From an uncultured Bacilli bacterium (GTDB lineage: Bacteria; Bacillota_I; Bacilli_A; RF39; UBA660): a DNA stretch of 15,446 bases. The stretch is from positions 1 through 15,446 of the forward strand of contig CAJUHO010000030.1 of the NCBI GenBank assembly GCA_910586195.1. The letters are read 5' to 3'. Both the position numbers and the translations under genes were made by a program. The notes under the pieces are model-generated. The model did no database searches, was not told where the DNA came from, and worked only from the letters and a program-made list of their open reading frames with translations. Within the stretch, counting starts at the first letter, position 1; every line of letters begins with the position of its first letter. This document shows, piece by piece, positions 7,508-13,624 of the stretch.

Positions 7508-7536
7508 GCATATTTCTTTTTTTATTGGCATATCCT
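7508..7536 (+). promoter_or_regulatory. SigE-type (mother-cell) promoter of spoIVFA-spoIVFB
   Basis: GCATATT at 7508-7514 fits the Bacillus SigE -35 consensus (G/T)(A/C)ATATT at every position. After exactly 14 bases, CATATCCT at 7529-7536 matches six of eight bases of the SigE -10 CATACAHT. Bacillus spoIVF is SigE-dependent, so function and motif agree. The predicted start, near 7543, falls at the edge of the GGGAGG site (7541-7546), which is unusually close. Confidence 0.6.
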
Positions 7537-7553
7537 TTATGGGAGGCGTGAAT

Positions 7554-8147
7554 ATGAATCGCTACGAATATGAAAACAGCCAAAAAAATAGAAAGGTGAA
7601 AAGGACACTAAAGAAAAGTGTACGTGGCTTAATAAGTCGCATTATGATAACTGTAATTTTATTTTTATTAACACTAATACTAGTAAAAGAAAATAAAGAA
7701 TTTAAAAAATTATTAATTGATAAGGTTTATAATGAAAGCTTGCAATTTACAGAAGCAAAGAAAATTTATGAAAAATACTTTGGATCAATTTTGTCGGTGG
7801 ATAAAATTGTGCCAGAAGAGGAAGCTGTTTTTAGTGAAAAATTAGATTATAAAAAAAGTAATCTTTATAAAGATGGTGTGGAATTGGAAGTATCAAAAGA
7901 GTACTTGACACCAGCATTAGAAAGTGGAATTGTTGTTTTTATGGGGGAAAAAGAGGACTATGGAACTACGATTATTATCCAACAAATTGACGGTGTGGAT
8001 GTATGGTACTGTAATATAGAAGCAAAGGACATTAAAATGTATGACTATGTAAAAAAGGGAGCCTTAATTGGACAAGTAAAATCCAATAAATTATATTTAG
8101 TTTTTCAAAAGGAAGGGAAGTATTTAAATTATAAAGAATACATTTAA
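7554..8147 (+). CDS. spoIVFA: Stage IV sporulation protein FA (SpoIVFA-like, degenerate LytM domain)
   Basis: A 197-residue bitopic protein. A basic N-terminus is followed by one membrane segment (~28-45), a helical linker and a C-terminal M23/LytM-like beta domain (~118-197). SGIVVFMGEKEDYGTTIIIQ, DVWYCNIEAKDIKMYDYVKKG and a final LVFQKEG stretch follow the SpoIVFA pattern. As in that family, the zinc-binding histidines of active LytM enzymes are missing. SpoIVFA holds the protease SpoIVFB with BofA in the outer forespore membrane and keeps it inactive until the SpoIVB signal; the next gene is spoIVFB. GGGAGG at 7541-7546 fixes ATG 7554 rather than the upstream TTG or the ATG at 7539. It is somewhat shorter than Bacillus SpoIVFA (264 residues). 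Confidence 0.88.
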   Translation: MNRYEYENSQKNRKVKRTLKKSVRGLISRIMITVILFLLTLILVKENKEFKKLLIDKVYNESLQFTEAKKIYEKYFGSILSVDKIVPEEEAVFSEKLDYKKSNLYKDGVELEVSKEYLTPALESGIVVFMGEKEDYGTTIIIQQIDGVDVWYCNIEAKDIKMYDYVKKGALIGQVKSNKLYLVFQKEGKYLNYKEYI

Positions 8148-8889
8148 ATTTATATCTATTAGTCCTTTTGTTTTTATATTTGCTATATTGTCTATTTTAA
8201 TGGGCGCTTTTATGCCTTTTATCTTATTAATGATGATTGTAATGGTTCATGAATTGGGACACTTTTTATGTGCTGTCTTTTTAAAGGTTCCTGTTAATAA
8301 AATTTGTATTTATCCCTTTGGCGGAGTATCGAAAACTCAAGCAAAAATTAATATTCCATTAAAATATGAGTTTTTAATTTTAATAATGGGGCCCCTTGTT
8401 CAAATAATTTTTATGTTCCTTATAAAAAATTACTTGCCACTACAATATCAAAATATGTTTTTAGTTTATAATTTTAATATTTTAATATTTAATTTACTTC
8501 CTATATATCCTCTTGATGGTGGGAAACTAATAAATATCATATTTTCTTACTTCTTCTCTTATAAAAATAGTTTTTTATATTCCTTGATTCTTTCCTTACT
8601 CTTTGTGTTCTTTTTGTTTTTTATTTTTCTTCTACATATGAAATTAAATATATTTTTACTTTTGTGTTTATTGGTATTTAAAATTTATACTGAGTATCAA
8701 AAAAGATGTTTTTATCAGGAAAAATTTTTATTAGAAAGATATTTAAATAATGATAATTTTCAAAAAAGATGCAAAGTAAAAAATGTAGAAGAGTTTAGAA
8801 GAGATTATTATCATACTGTAAAGGGAAGTAGGAGGTACTACACGGAAAAAGAGGCTTTAGAAAAAAAATTTAAAAGTAAGTCAATATGA
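8128..8889 (+). CDS. spoIVFB: Site-2 metalloprotease SpoIVFB (pro-SigK processing), ATT start
   Basis: A 253-residue intramembrane zinc protease that cleaves pro-SigK in Bacillus. H41-E-L-G-H45 (zinc ligands, E42 catalytic) lies in a membrane segment; the third ligand is D130 in NLLPIYPLDGGK. PFGG near 63-66 is typical of the family. The first ATG (8200) or a TTG (8188) would remove the first membrane segment, and neither has a ribosome site. The frame is open back to ATT 8128, which is preceded by AAGGAAGGGAAG (8109-8120), and the added 20-24 residues (FKFISISPFVFIFAILSILM) match the Bacillus N-terminus. I therefore place the start at ATT 8128 (or ATA 8131), overlapping spoIVFA by 20 bases. 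The C-terminal tail of ~65 residues is too short for a full CBS domain. Confidence 0.9.
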   Translation: MIKNTFKFISISPFVFIFAILSILMGAFMPFILLMMIVMVHELGHFLCAVFLKVPVNKICIYPFGGVSKTQAKINIPLKYEFLILIMGPLVQIIFMFLIKNYLPLQYQNMFLVYNFNILIFNLLPIYPLDGGKLINIIFSYFFSYKNSFLYSLILSLLFVFFLFFIFLLHMKLNIFLLLCLLVFKIYTEYQKRCFYQEKFLLERYLNNDNFQKRCKVKNVEEFRRDYYHTVKGSRRYYTEKEALEKKFKSKSI

Positions 8890-8943
8890 TATGATGAGCA
8901 GTAGAAGAGAAGGTGATGAAGTAAATCAAATGATGTGCGAACA

Positions 8944-8974
8944 AAAGGACATTTAGATGATTTATGTCTTTTTT
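8944..8974 (+). terminator. Probable terminator after spoIVFB
   Basis: AAAGGACAT (8944-8952) pairs with ATGTCTTTT (8964-8972) including one G-U pair, with an 11-base loop and a T-run to 8974. It lies 54 bases after the spoIVFB stop. The long loop and weak stem make this moderate. Confidence 0.55.
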
Positions 8975-8984
8975 ATTGCTAATC

Positions 8985-9014
8985 TGACTTTCTCATTATT
9001 GGTATAAATATAAT
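8985..9014 (+). promoter_or_regulatory. Possible promoter of the GDPD-like gene
   Basis: -10 TATAAT at 9009-9014 with a weak -35, TGACTT at 8985-8990 (18-base spacer). It lies 30 bases upstream of the start at 9045. The -10 is consensus; the -35 is poor. Confidence 0.4.
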
Positions 9015-9044
9015 TATCGCGAATAAGATAGAGTGGGTGAAAAT

Positions 9045-9773
9045 ATGAAAATTATAGCACAAAAAAATAATGCATTGACGACCTCAGAATTTTTAGAAAA
9101 CAGTCTGAAAAGAGATTTCATAGATGCTATGAGTTTAAATGTGACTTATACACAAGATAATAAAATTGTAGTATACAGTGCTCCAACTACAGGAGTTGCT
9201 ATTACAAATACAATTAATAATGCTACATTGGGGCAGTTACAAGGATATGAGGTTACATTATTATCAGAAATACTAAAAAACTTAAGTGAAAGTTCTGTAA
9301 AAAAAGATTTATATCTAAACCTCGCACCTTATAATGCTGGAATTTTAAGTGATGATAATATTCAGGCAGTAACAGAAAAAACGCATGATTATATTATGGA
9401 GTTAAAAGAGGTAATTGACTTATATAAAAACTTAAAAATTTATATTCATAGTATTAACAGAAGTCTTGCTATTATGTTAAAACAGCTCTTGCCATCTTAT
9501 AAAATTGGTTTTGCATTTACTGGTAGTGACTTTTCTTTTGCTGATGTAGATTATTATGTATTACTAGCTAGTATTCAAAATGATGTTATTATTGATTCCT
9601 TATTAAAAAATAATAAAGATGTAATAATCTATGTATACTCCGATTATTATCTTTCTTATCTTTATGAACACTATCTTGGCGAAAAATCTACACCATACTT
9701 ACAGGAAACTTTTGAAAAACTCGGTTTTATGGGAAACTATCCAGAAATTATTTATAGAATATTTCGAGATTAG
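9045..9773 (+). CDS. GDPD-like TIM-barrel protein lacking catalytic residues (pseudoenzyme)
   Basis: A 242-residue cytosolic protein whose plan follows glycerophosphodiester phosphodiesterases: an opening strand (MKIIAQKNN), an E-N stretch then a helix, a strand with Q-D-N-KIVVYS, a TLGQLQGYEVTLLSEIL segment like TL.EL...PTLEEVL, and a late strand KIYIHSINRSLAIMLKQLLP like the (I)HSFN...L..L.P block. The residues for metal and phosphate binding are gone: HRG is AQKNN, the ExD pair is absent around residues 32-36, the HD of VVHHD is S45, and the later Glu of IEIK is N92. It probably binds a ligand or partner, or is structural. GGGTGA at 9035-9040 selects ATG 9045 over GTG 9033. The fold is inferred by eye. 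Confidence 0.6.
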   Translation: MKIIAQKNNALTTSEFLENSLKRDFIDAMSLNVTYTQDNKIVVYSAPTTGVAITNTINNATLGQLQGYEVTLLSEILKNLSESSVKKDLYLNLAPYNAGILSDDNIQAVTEKTHDYIMELKEVIDLYKNLKIYIHSINRSLAIMLKQLLPSYKIGFAFTGSDFSFADVDYYVLLASIQNDVIIDSLLKNNKDVIIYVYSDYYLSYLYEHYLGEKSTPYLQETFEKLGFMGNYPEIIYRIFRD

Positions 9774-9834
9774 TTATATTATACTTCGTGGATATTTTTA
9801 ACCTTATTATTATAGAGACTATTGAGGTGATATT

Positions 9835-9891
9835 ATGGGTAAATCTAGAGATAATAGTCAGGATTGGAAAATAGGGATAGTCAGCGTATGA
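9835..9891 (+). CDS. 18-codon upstream ORF: front half of a frameshifted small gene or a leader peptide
   Basis: ATG 9835 follows a strong GAGGTGAT site (9824-9831) and encodes MGKSRDNSQDWKIGIVSV before TGA at 9889-9891. The TGA overlaps the ATG of the next ORF in an ATGA arrangement. The first ten residues are hydrophilic and continue naturally into the other frame (ENRDSQRMKDN) if one base is restored near 9862-9866. So this is either the 5' half of one ~70-residue gene broken by a one-base deletion, or a leader that couples translation to the next ORF. Confidence 0.45.
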   Translation: MGKSRDNSQDWKIGIVSV

Positions 9892-10046
9892 AGGATAATA
9901 TGACAGAGGAAGAAAGAAAACAGAAGAGAAAGAGGCTATTAGCACTCAGTGCAGTACCACTTAATTTGTTAGATGAATTTTTAAAGGTAATGGATAATCC
10001 TTTGGATGAGTCTTTATTATTAAAAAGTTATATGGAACAAAAATAA
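9888..10046 (+). CDS. Small charged protein of unknown function (possible 3' half of frameshifted gene)
   Basis: 52 codons from ATG 9888: a highly charged helical start (MTEEERKQKRKRLLAL) then a predicted amphipathic helix (NLLDEFLKVMDNP). The frame is open back to a TTG at 9864, but neither TTG 9864 nor ATG 9888 has its own clear ribosome site; the strong site is at 9824 for the short ORF in another frame. Translation would depend on coupling through the ATGA overlap, or on the upstream ORF being the true start of one ~70-residue protein. I do not recognise the family. It is closed by a strong terminator at 10078-10110. Confidence 0.55.
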   Translation: MKDNMTEEERKQKRKRLLALSAVPLNLLDEFLKVMDNPLDESLLLKSYMEQK

Positions 10047-10077
10047 AATTATAGAGTTTATATAAAGATAAAAAAAT

Positions 10078-10110
10078 AGACTGTCAATAATAAAACTTTG
10101 ACAGTCTTTT
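10078..10110 (+). terminator. Strong (bidirectional) Rho-independent terminator
   Basis: A perfect 10-base stem: AGACTGTCAA (10078-10087) with TTGACAGTCT (10098-10107), a 10-base loop and a T-run. A run of six A before the stem (10071-10076) would serve as a T-run for minus-strand transcripts. Confidence 0.85.
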
Positions 10111-10250
10111 GATATAAAATCATCTGTTTTTGTTTAGCGCTTTTACTTTATTGCAATATGGAATTCCATTTTTTTGCTTTCATACCTTTTCATCGACTGT
10201 CCTCTTCTAAATACTGTTTTGCATTATATAAAAGAGGTAGGGTTGATGCG

Positions 10251-10304
10251 ATGTATTTATTAATTCTTTATTTTATGTATGTTATCTTAATATATTTATC
10301 ATAA
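10251..10304 (+). CDS. Possible 17-residue hydrophobic peptide ORF
   Basis: ATG 10251 encodes MYLLILYFMYVILIYLS, a single hydrophobic segment, with AGGG at 10239-10242 about eight bases upstream and a hairpin just after the stop (10308-10334). Small hydrophobic peptides between terminators can be type I toxins, but no antisense RNA gene or promoter is clear. In AT-rich DNA such an ORF can arise by chance. Confidence 0.2.
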   Translation: MYLLILYFMYVILIYLS

Positions 10305-10307
10305 CAT

Positions 10308-10334
10308 AAAACACACTTTTATTAAGTGTGCTTT
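10308..10334 (-). terminator. Hairpin, probable terminator of tRNA-Ala
   Basis: CACACTT (10312-10318) pairs with AAGTGTG (10324-10330) around TTATT; A-T pairs extend it past one mismatch. Read on the minus strand, the stem is followed by TTTTATG, about 40 bases after the tRNA 3' end. On the plus strand the T-run is poorer (CTTTCT). Confidence 0.5.
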
Positions 10335-10371
10335 CTATTGTTATTCGAAATATTCGAATTCCCTATCAATT

Positions 10372-10447
10372 TGGTGGAGAATAGGAGGATCGAACTCCTG
10401 ACCTCCACGGTGCAAACGTGGCGCTCTCCCAGCTGAGCTAATTCCCC
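10372..10447 (-). tRNA. tRNA-Ala (anticodon UGC)
   Basis: The reverse complement folds as a 76-base tRNA. Acceptor GGGGAAT pairs with ATTCTCC (one G-U). The D-arm contains AGCTCAGCTGGGAGAGC. The anticodon stem CCACG/CGTGG surrounds loop TTTGCAC with anticodon TGC. The T-arm has GTTCGATC. CCA is encoded, after an A discriminator. UGC reads GCN alanine codons. Confidence 0.97.
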
Positions 10448-10468
10448 ATAAAATTTACTAACAGATTA

Positions 10469-10498
10469 ATTATATCATAGAAAAATTTTAAAAGTCAA
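10469..10498 (-). promoter_or_regulatory. Promoter of tRNA-Ala
   Basis: On the minus strand, -35 TTGACT (10498-10493), an 18-base spacer and -10 TATAAT (10474-10469) preceded by TG-A, an extended -10. It lies 21 bases from the tRNA 5' end, as expected for a strong stable-RNA promoter. Confidence 0.8.
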
Positions 10499-10520
10499 TA
10501 TTTTTTTGTTATATTTATAG

Positions 10521-10526
10521 TATAAT
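10521..10526 (+). promoter_or_regulatory. -10 element for the YjdF-like gene
   Basis: TATAAT at 10521-10526, 18 bases upstream of ATG 10545, with a ribosome site GAGGTG at 10535-10540. No good -35 is present at the right distance; that position (10498-10503) abuts the -35 of the divergent tRNA promoter. Confidence 0.5.
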
Positions 10527-10544
10527 GATAAAGAGAGGTGAGTT

Positions 10545-11339
10545 ATGTTACAAAGAATAAGAAACTGTTTTAAACAAAATCAGGAACTAAAGGTAACTAT
10601 TTACATTATTTTACAATTATTAGTATTTATTTCTATGATGATACAACTTTATAATCATCATTATCAAAATGTCTTTTATTGTTTGATTACTATTGTATTA
10701 TTTGTTATTCCATATACTATAGATAAAAAGTCCCAAATAATACTTCCTAACACATTGGAAATTATGATTTTTCTCTTTATTTTTTCTACTACTATTTTGG
10801 GAGAGCTTTGTAATTTTTATGCTATGATTAGACACTGGGATACTATCTTGCATACGATACATGGATTTTTATGCGCAGCGATTGGTTTTTCCTTTATTAA
10901 TATTTTAAACCATTCTAATAAGGCCTATACAACATTAACGTCGATATTTGTTATCTTTGTATCGCTATGTTTTTCAATGACTATTGGTGTATTTTGGGAG
11001 TTTTTTGAATTTTCTGGAGATTATTTTTTTAATAAGGATATGCAAAAGGATTTTATTGTTAATAAAATTTCTTCCGTAAAATTAAATAAAGATAACGATA
11101 ACGTTCCAGTTATAATCGATAACATTAATCAAACGATTATTTATAGTAATAATTATAAAAGTAAAGTGGTAATAAAGGGTGGTTATTTAGATGTTGGAAT
11201 TATAGATACTATGAAGGATTTATTTGCTAATTTTATTGGAGCGATTTTGTTTTCTATTCTAGAAATTTTCTATATAAAAAATAATAAGCAGTATTTTTAT
11301 GCAGGATTATTTATTCCTAAATTGAAGGAAGAACAATAA
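10545..11339 (+). CDS. YjdF/DUF2238-like multipass membrane protein
   Basis: A 264-residue membrane protein with about six or seven hydrophobic segments. Motifs spread along it recall the DUF2238 (YjdF) family: GELCNFYAMIRHWDTILHTIHG (~91-112, the E..NFY...WDT.LH pattern), WEFFEFSGD (~150-158) and DTMKDLFANFIGA (~222-234). A polar insert of ~60 residues (about 160-220) between the last two is likely extracytoplasmic or cytosolic. The function of the family is unknown; conserved acidic and His residues at membrane ends suggest a transport or enzymatic role, but this is inference. It stands alone, with its own -10 element, and the next gene has its own promoter. Confidence 0.65.
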   Translation: MLQRIRNCFKQNQELKVTIYIILQLLVFISMMIQLYNHHYQNVFYCLITIVLFVIPYTIDKKSQIILPNTLEIMIFLFIFSTTILGELCNFYAMIRHWDTILHTIHGFLCAAIGFSFINILNHSNKAYTTLTSIFVIFVSLCFSMTIGVFWEFFEFSGDYFFNKDMQKDFIVNKISSVKLNKDNDNVPVIIDNINQTIIYSNNYKSKVVIKGGYLDVGIIDTMKDLFANFIGAILFSILEIFYIKNNKQYFYAGLFIPKLKEEQ

Positions 11340-11341
11340 TT

Positions 11342-11370
11342 TTGTCATTATCAAATTTTTGTGATATTAT
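11342..11370 (+). promoter_or_regulatory. Promoter of the glycosyltransferase gene
   Basis: -35 TTGTCA at 11342-11347, a 17-base spacer and an extended -10, TG-A-TATTAT (hexamer 11365-11370). It begins only three bases after the previous stop codon and 20 bases separate its end from the start at 11391. Confidence 0.75.
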
Positions 11371-11390
11371 AATAAAAAGAAGGTGAACTC

Positions 11391-12398
11391 ATGAAGGTAT
11401 TGCTTTATACTGAAGTAGAAAAAATTGTCGCTAAAGCAGGAATTGGAAAAGCAATAAAGCACCAACAAAAGGCACTAAAGAGTGCTCATGTTTCTTATAC
11501 GCTAGATCCCCATGATGACTATGATGTTGTTCATTTAAATTTGTATGGACTTCGTTCTTATTTTTTAGCACGTTATTGTCATCATAAAGGTATTAAGGTA
11601 GTTTATCATGCACATTCTACAGAAGAGGATTTTCGTAATTCCTTTGTTTTATCCAATCAGATAGCACCGACATTTAGAACTTGGATTACTACTTGCTATA
11701 AACAGGGGGATTATATTATTACACCTACGCCATATGCCAAAAGGTTGCTTGAAAATTATGGATTAAAACAACCAATTACCGCTATTTCTAATGGGATAGA
11801 TTTAGATTTTTTTTCTCCTAGTAAAGCAGAAAAAATTTTTCGGAAGAAATATGGATTTAAAAAAGATGATGTTGTCATTGTGGGAATTGGACTATACATT
11901 GAACGTAAAGGAATACTAGATTTTGTAGAACTTGCACGTCGCATGCCAGAGTATCAGTTTGTGTGGTTTGGTCATTTAAATAAAGCAGTAGTTCCTGACA
12001 AAATCAGAAAGGTATTAAATATAAATCTTCCTAATTTAATGTTTCCAGGTTATGTGGAACCTACTATGATTCGTTCCGCTTTAAACGAAGCGGATTTATA
12101 CATTTTTCCAACCTTGGAAGAAACAGAGGGTATCCCTGCTATGGAAGCATGTGCTATGAAGTGTGATGCTATTATAAGAGATATTCCAGTATTTGATGAA
12201 TGGTTAGAAGATGGAGTTAATATATATAAAGCAAAAGATGTAGATGACTTTGAAATAAAAATAAAAAAGATAATAAATAAGGAGTTGCCTTCCCTTGTAG
12301 AGGAGGGATATAAAGTAGCTCAAAGTCGTGATATTAAAAAGGTAGGAGAACAATTAAAAGAGGTTTATGAAGAAGTGTTAAAAGTAAAAACTCCATAA
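11391..12398 (+). CDS. GT4 glycosyltransferase, CpoA/LafB-like (glycolipid synthesis)
   Basis: A 335-residue GT-B glycosyltransferase of family GT4. The N-terminal half (AGIGKAIKHQQKALKSAHV, DDYDVVHLNLYGL, YHAHSTEEDFRNSF, ITPTPYAKRLLENYG, ISNGIDLDFF) strongly resembles streptococcal CpoA/LafB, which adds the second sugar to glucosyl-diacylglycerol and so makes the glycolipid anchor of lipoteichoic acid. The C-terminal half binds the nucleotide sugar and has the family E-x7-E motif in EETEGIPAMEACA. It is expected at the inner membrane face. Its usual partner LafA, which adds the first glucose, is not in this window. AAGGTGA at 11380-11386 supports the ATG. The exact sugar is not predictable. 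Confidence 0.82.
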   Translation: MKVLLYTEVEKIVAKAGIGKAIKHQQKALKSAHVSYTLDPHDDYDVVHLNLYGLRSYFLARYCHHKGIKVVYHAHSTEEDFRNSFVLSNQIAPTFRTWITTCYKQGDYIITPTPYAKRLLENYGLKQPITAISNGIDLDFFSPSKAEKIFRKKYGFKKDDVVIVGIGLYIERKGILDFVELARRMPEYQFVWFGHLNKAVVPDKIRKVLNINLPNLMFPGYVEPTMIRSALNEADLYIFPTLEETEGIPAMEACAMKCDAIIRDIPVFDEWLEDGVNIYKAKDVDDFEIKIKKIINKELPSLVEEGYKVAQSRDIKKVGEQLKEVYEEVLKVKTP

Positions 12399-12407
12399 GG
12401 AGTTTTT
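12386..12407. terminator. Bidirectional terminator overlapping both stop codons
   Basis: AAAAACTCC (12386-12394) pairs with GGAGTTTTT (12399-12407) around an ATAA loop. The plus-strand stop TAA (12396-12398) sits in the loop and the minus-strand rodA stop (12408-12406) overlaps the distal stem. T-runs on both strands fit termination in both directions. Confidence 0.8.
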
Positions 12408-13536
12408 ATTTGTAATTATAATGATGAGGACGTTCTAAGGAAATATTTAATATGATTCCGATGATTACCATGTAAGATAGAAGACTAGAGCCACCATAAC
12501 TAATAAAGGGGAGTGTAATACCTGTAATAGGAAATAGTCCTACAGTCATTCCCATATTTTGAATTTGTTGAAATACAAGCATTCCTAAAATGCCTATTAA
12601 TACATATTTGTCGGTATCTCTAATCTTTCGTTTGGTAAGAGATAAAACTTTTAAATCAAAGTAAGCGATTAATAGAATTAGACCAAAAGCACCAATGAAA
12701 CCAAAATTAGATGCAAAAACAGCAAAAATAAAGTCAGTTCCGGATTCAGGAAAATAGATTGGTGTATGATTAAAACCATGACCAAAAAGTCCAGCACTTC
12801 CAATCGCTGCCATTGCATTTTCAAGCTGCAATCCACTACCAGATTTCCAATCAAATATTCGGTCTAGACGATAGAATAAATCGGTACCAAAAAATTTAAT
12901 AAATAAATCTTTTTGAAAAAAGTAAATTCCTAAAATACTTCCTAATAAAACAGCAATTCCTAAGAAAGCTAGGACAAACCAACGAGTACGAATCCCTGAT
13001 AAGAATAAAATACTAATATAAATTATTAAATAAATAATAACGACTCCTGTATCTGGTTCTAGAAAAGTTAAAATACTAGGAAGTGCTACGACGGCGAGTG
13101 TCTTTAAAAGAAAAAGAAATTCTTCTTTTAAAGAAGGATTACTATACTTCATTTTGTAGTTATGAACCATACTTCCTAAAGTTAAAATTAGAATGATTTT
13201 CATAAACTCACTAGGTTGGAAACTACCAATACCAGGGATAACAAACCAACATTTACTATTATTAATTTCTGGTGCAAATAACAAAAGAAGGAATAGTAGA
13301 AAATTACAAATACCATATAAGATCCAGACATTTCGATATAAGTAATCATTTTTTATTCTTAATAAAATAAATACTAGTACCATTCCTACTAAATACCATA
13401 ATAATTGCTTCAGTGCTAAATTTCCAAGGGTTGCTGAAATATAGGTAGAAGCACTATAGATTGTTATAAGACTAATAACAGCAAAACATAATAGAGGAAC
13501 TATAATTCCTAAATCGATTTTTTTCTTAACTAACAT
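12406..13536 (-). CDS. rodA: SEDS-family peptidoglycan polymerase RodA
   Basis: A 376-residue protein with about ten membrane segments: the SEDS glycosyltransferase that polymerises lipid II during side-wall growth with a class B penicillin-binding protein and MreC/MreD. Family motifs are FQPSEFMKI, the external loop with PESGTDFIFAV (the Asp of the usual PEQHTDF motif is kept, its His is Gly) and the ending GITLPFISYGGSSLL. NMGMTVGLFPITG favours RodA over FtsW/SpoVE. AAAGGAGG just upstream on the minus strand selects the ATG ending at 13536 over a longer frame that opens at 13578. An extended -10 (TG-A-TATAAT, 13567-13559) lies upstream. It converges on the glycosyltransferase gene. Confidence 0.92.
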   Translation of the reverse strand: MLVKKKIDLGIIVPLLCFAVISLITIYSASTYISATLGNLALKQLLWYLVGMVLVFILLRIKNDYLYRNVWILYGICNFLLFLLLLFAPEINNSKCWFVIPGIGSFQPSEFMKIILILTLGSMVHNYKMKYSNPSLKEEFLFLLKTLAVVALPSILTFLEPDTGVVIIYLIIYISILFLSGIRTRWFVLAFLGIAVLLGSILGIYFFQKDLFIKFFGTDLFYRLDRIFDWKSGSGLQLENAMAAIGSAGLFGHGFNHTPIYFPESGTDFIFAVFASNFGFIGAFGLILLIAYFDLKVLSLTKRKIRDTDKYVLIGILGMLVFQQIQNMGMTVGLFPITGITLPFISYGGSSLLSYMVIIGIILNISLERPHHYNYK

Positions 13537-13558
13537 TAAAATTCCTCCTTTACTAATT

Positions 13559-13567
13559 ATTATATCA
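13559..13567 (-). promoter_or_regulatory. Extended -10 promoter element of rodA
   Basis: On the minus strand, TG-A-TATAAT (13567-13559), 22 bases before the rodA start. No good -35 is found, which extended -10 promoters can tolerate. It is divergent from, and close to, the promoter of the gene at 13625. Confidence 0.55.
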
Positions 13568-13572
13568 AAAAG

Positions 13573-13602
13573 TTGCAAATTTTATTTCACAAAACATAAA
13601 AT
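13573..13602 (+). promoter_or_regulatory. Promoter of the 13625 gene (SigA-like or SigE-like)
   Basis: Two readings overlap. SigA-like: TTGCAA (13573-13578), 18 bases, TAAAAT (13597-13602). SigE-like: GCAAATT (13575-13581, six of seven to the -35 consensus), 13 bases, CATAAAAT (13595-13602, seven of eight to CATACAHT). Sequence alone does not decide. Confidence 0.5.
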
Positions 13603-13624
13603 ATTATGAAAAGGGGTGAAAATT

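Larger units (their letters stand above)
10047..10371. other. Gene-poor interval between the small charged gene and tRNA-Ala
   Basis: It holds a strong terminator (10078-10110), a perfect 12-base palindrome ATGGAATTCCAT (10158-10169), a possible 17-residue hydrophobic ORF (10251-10304), a second hairpin (10308-10334) and two TTCGAA sites (10344-10349, 10353-10358) beside the tRNA 3' end. No long reading frame or recognisable RNA family is seen. Confidence 0.5.

Noticed and set aside
8891..8956. 21-residue ORF after spoIVFB (starts MMSSRREGDE)
   Set aside because: No ribosome site before its ATG, it runs into a terminator-like hairpin, and the composition gives no hint of function.
10344..10371. 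TTCGAA repeats at the tRNA-Ala 3' end as a phage attachment site
   Set aside because: No integrase gene and no repeat of the tRNA 3' end elsewhere in the window; only two short palindromic hexamers.
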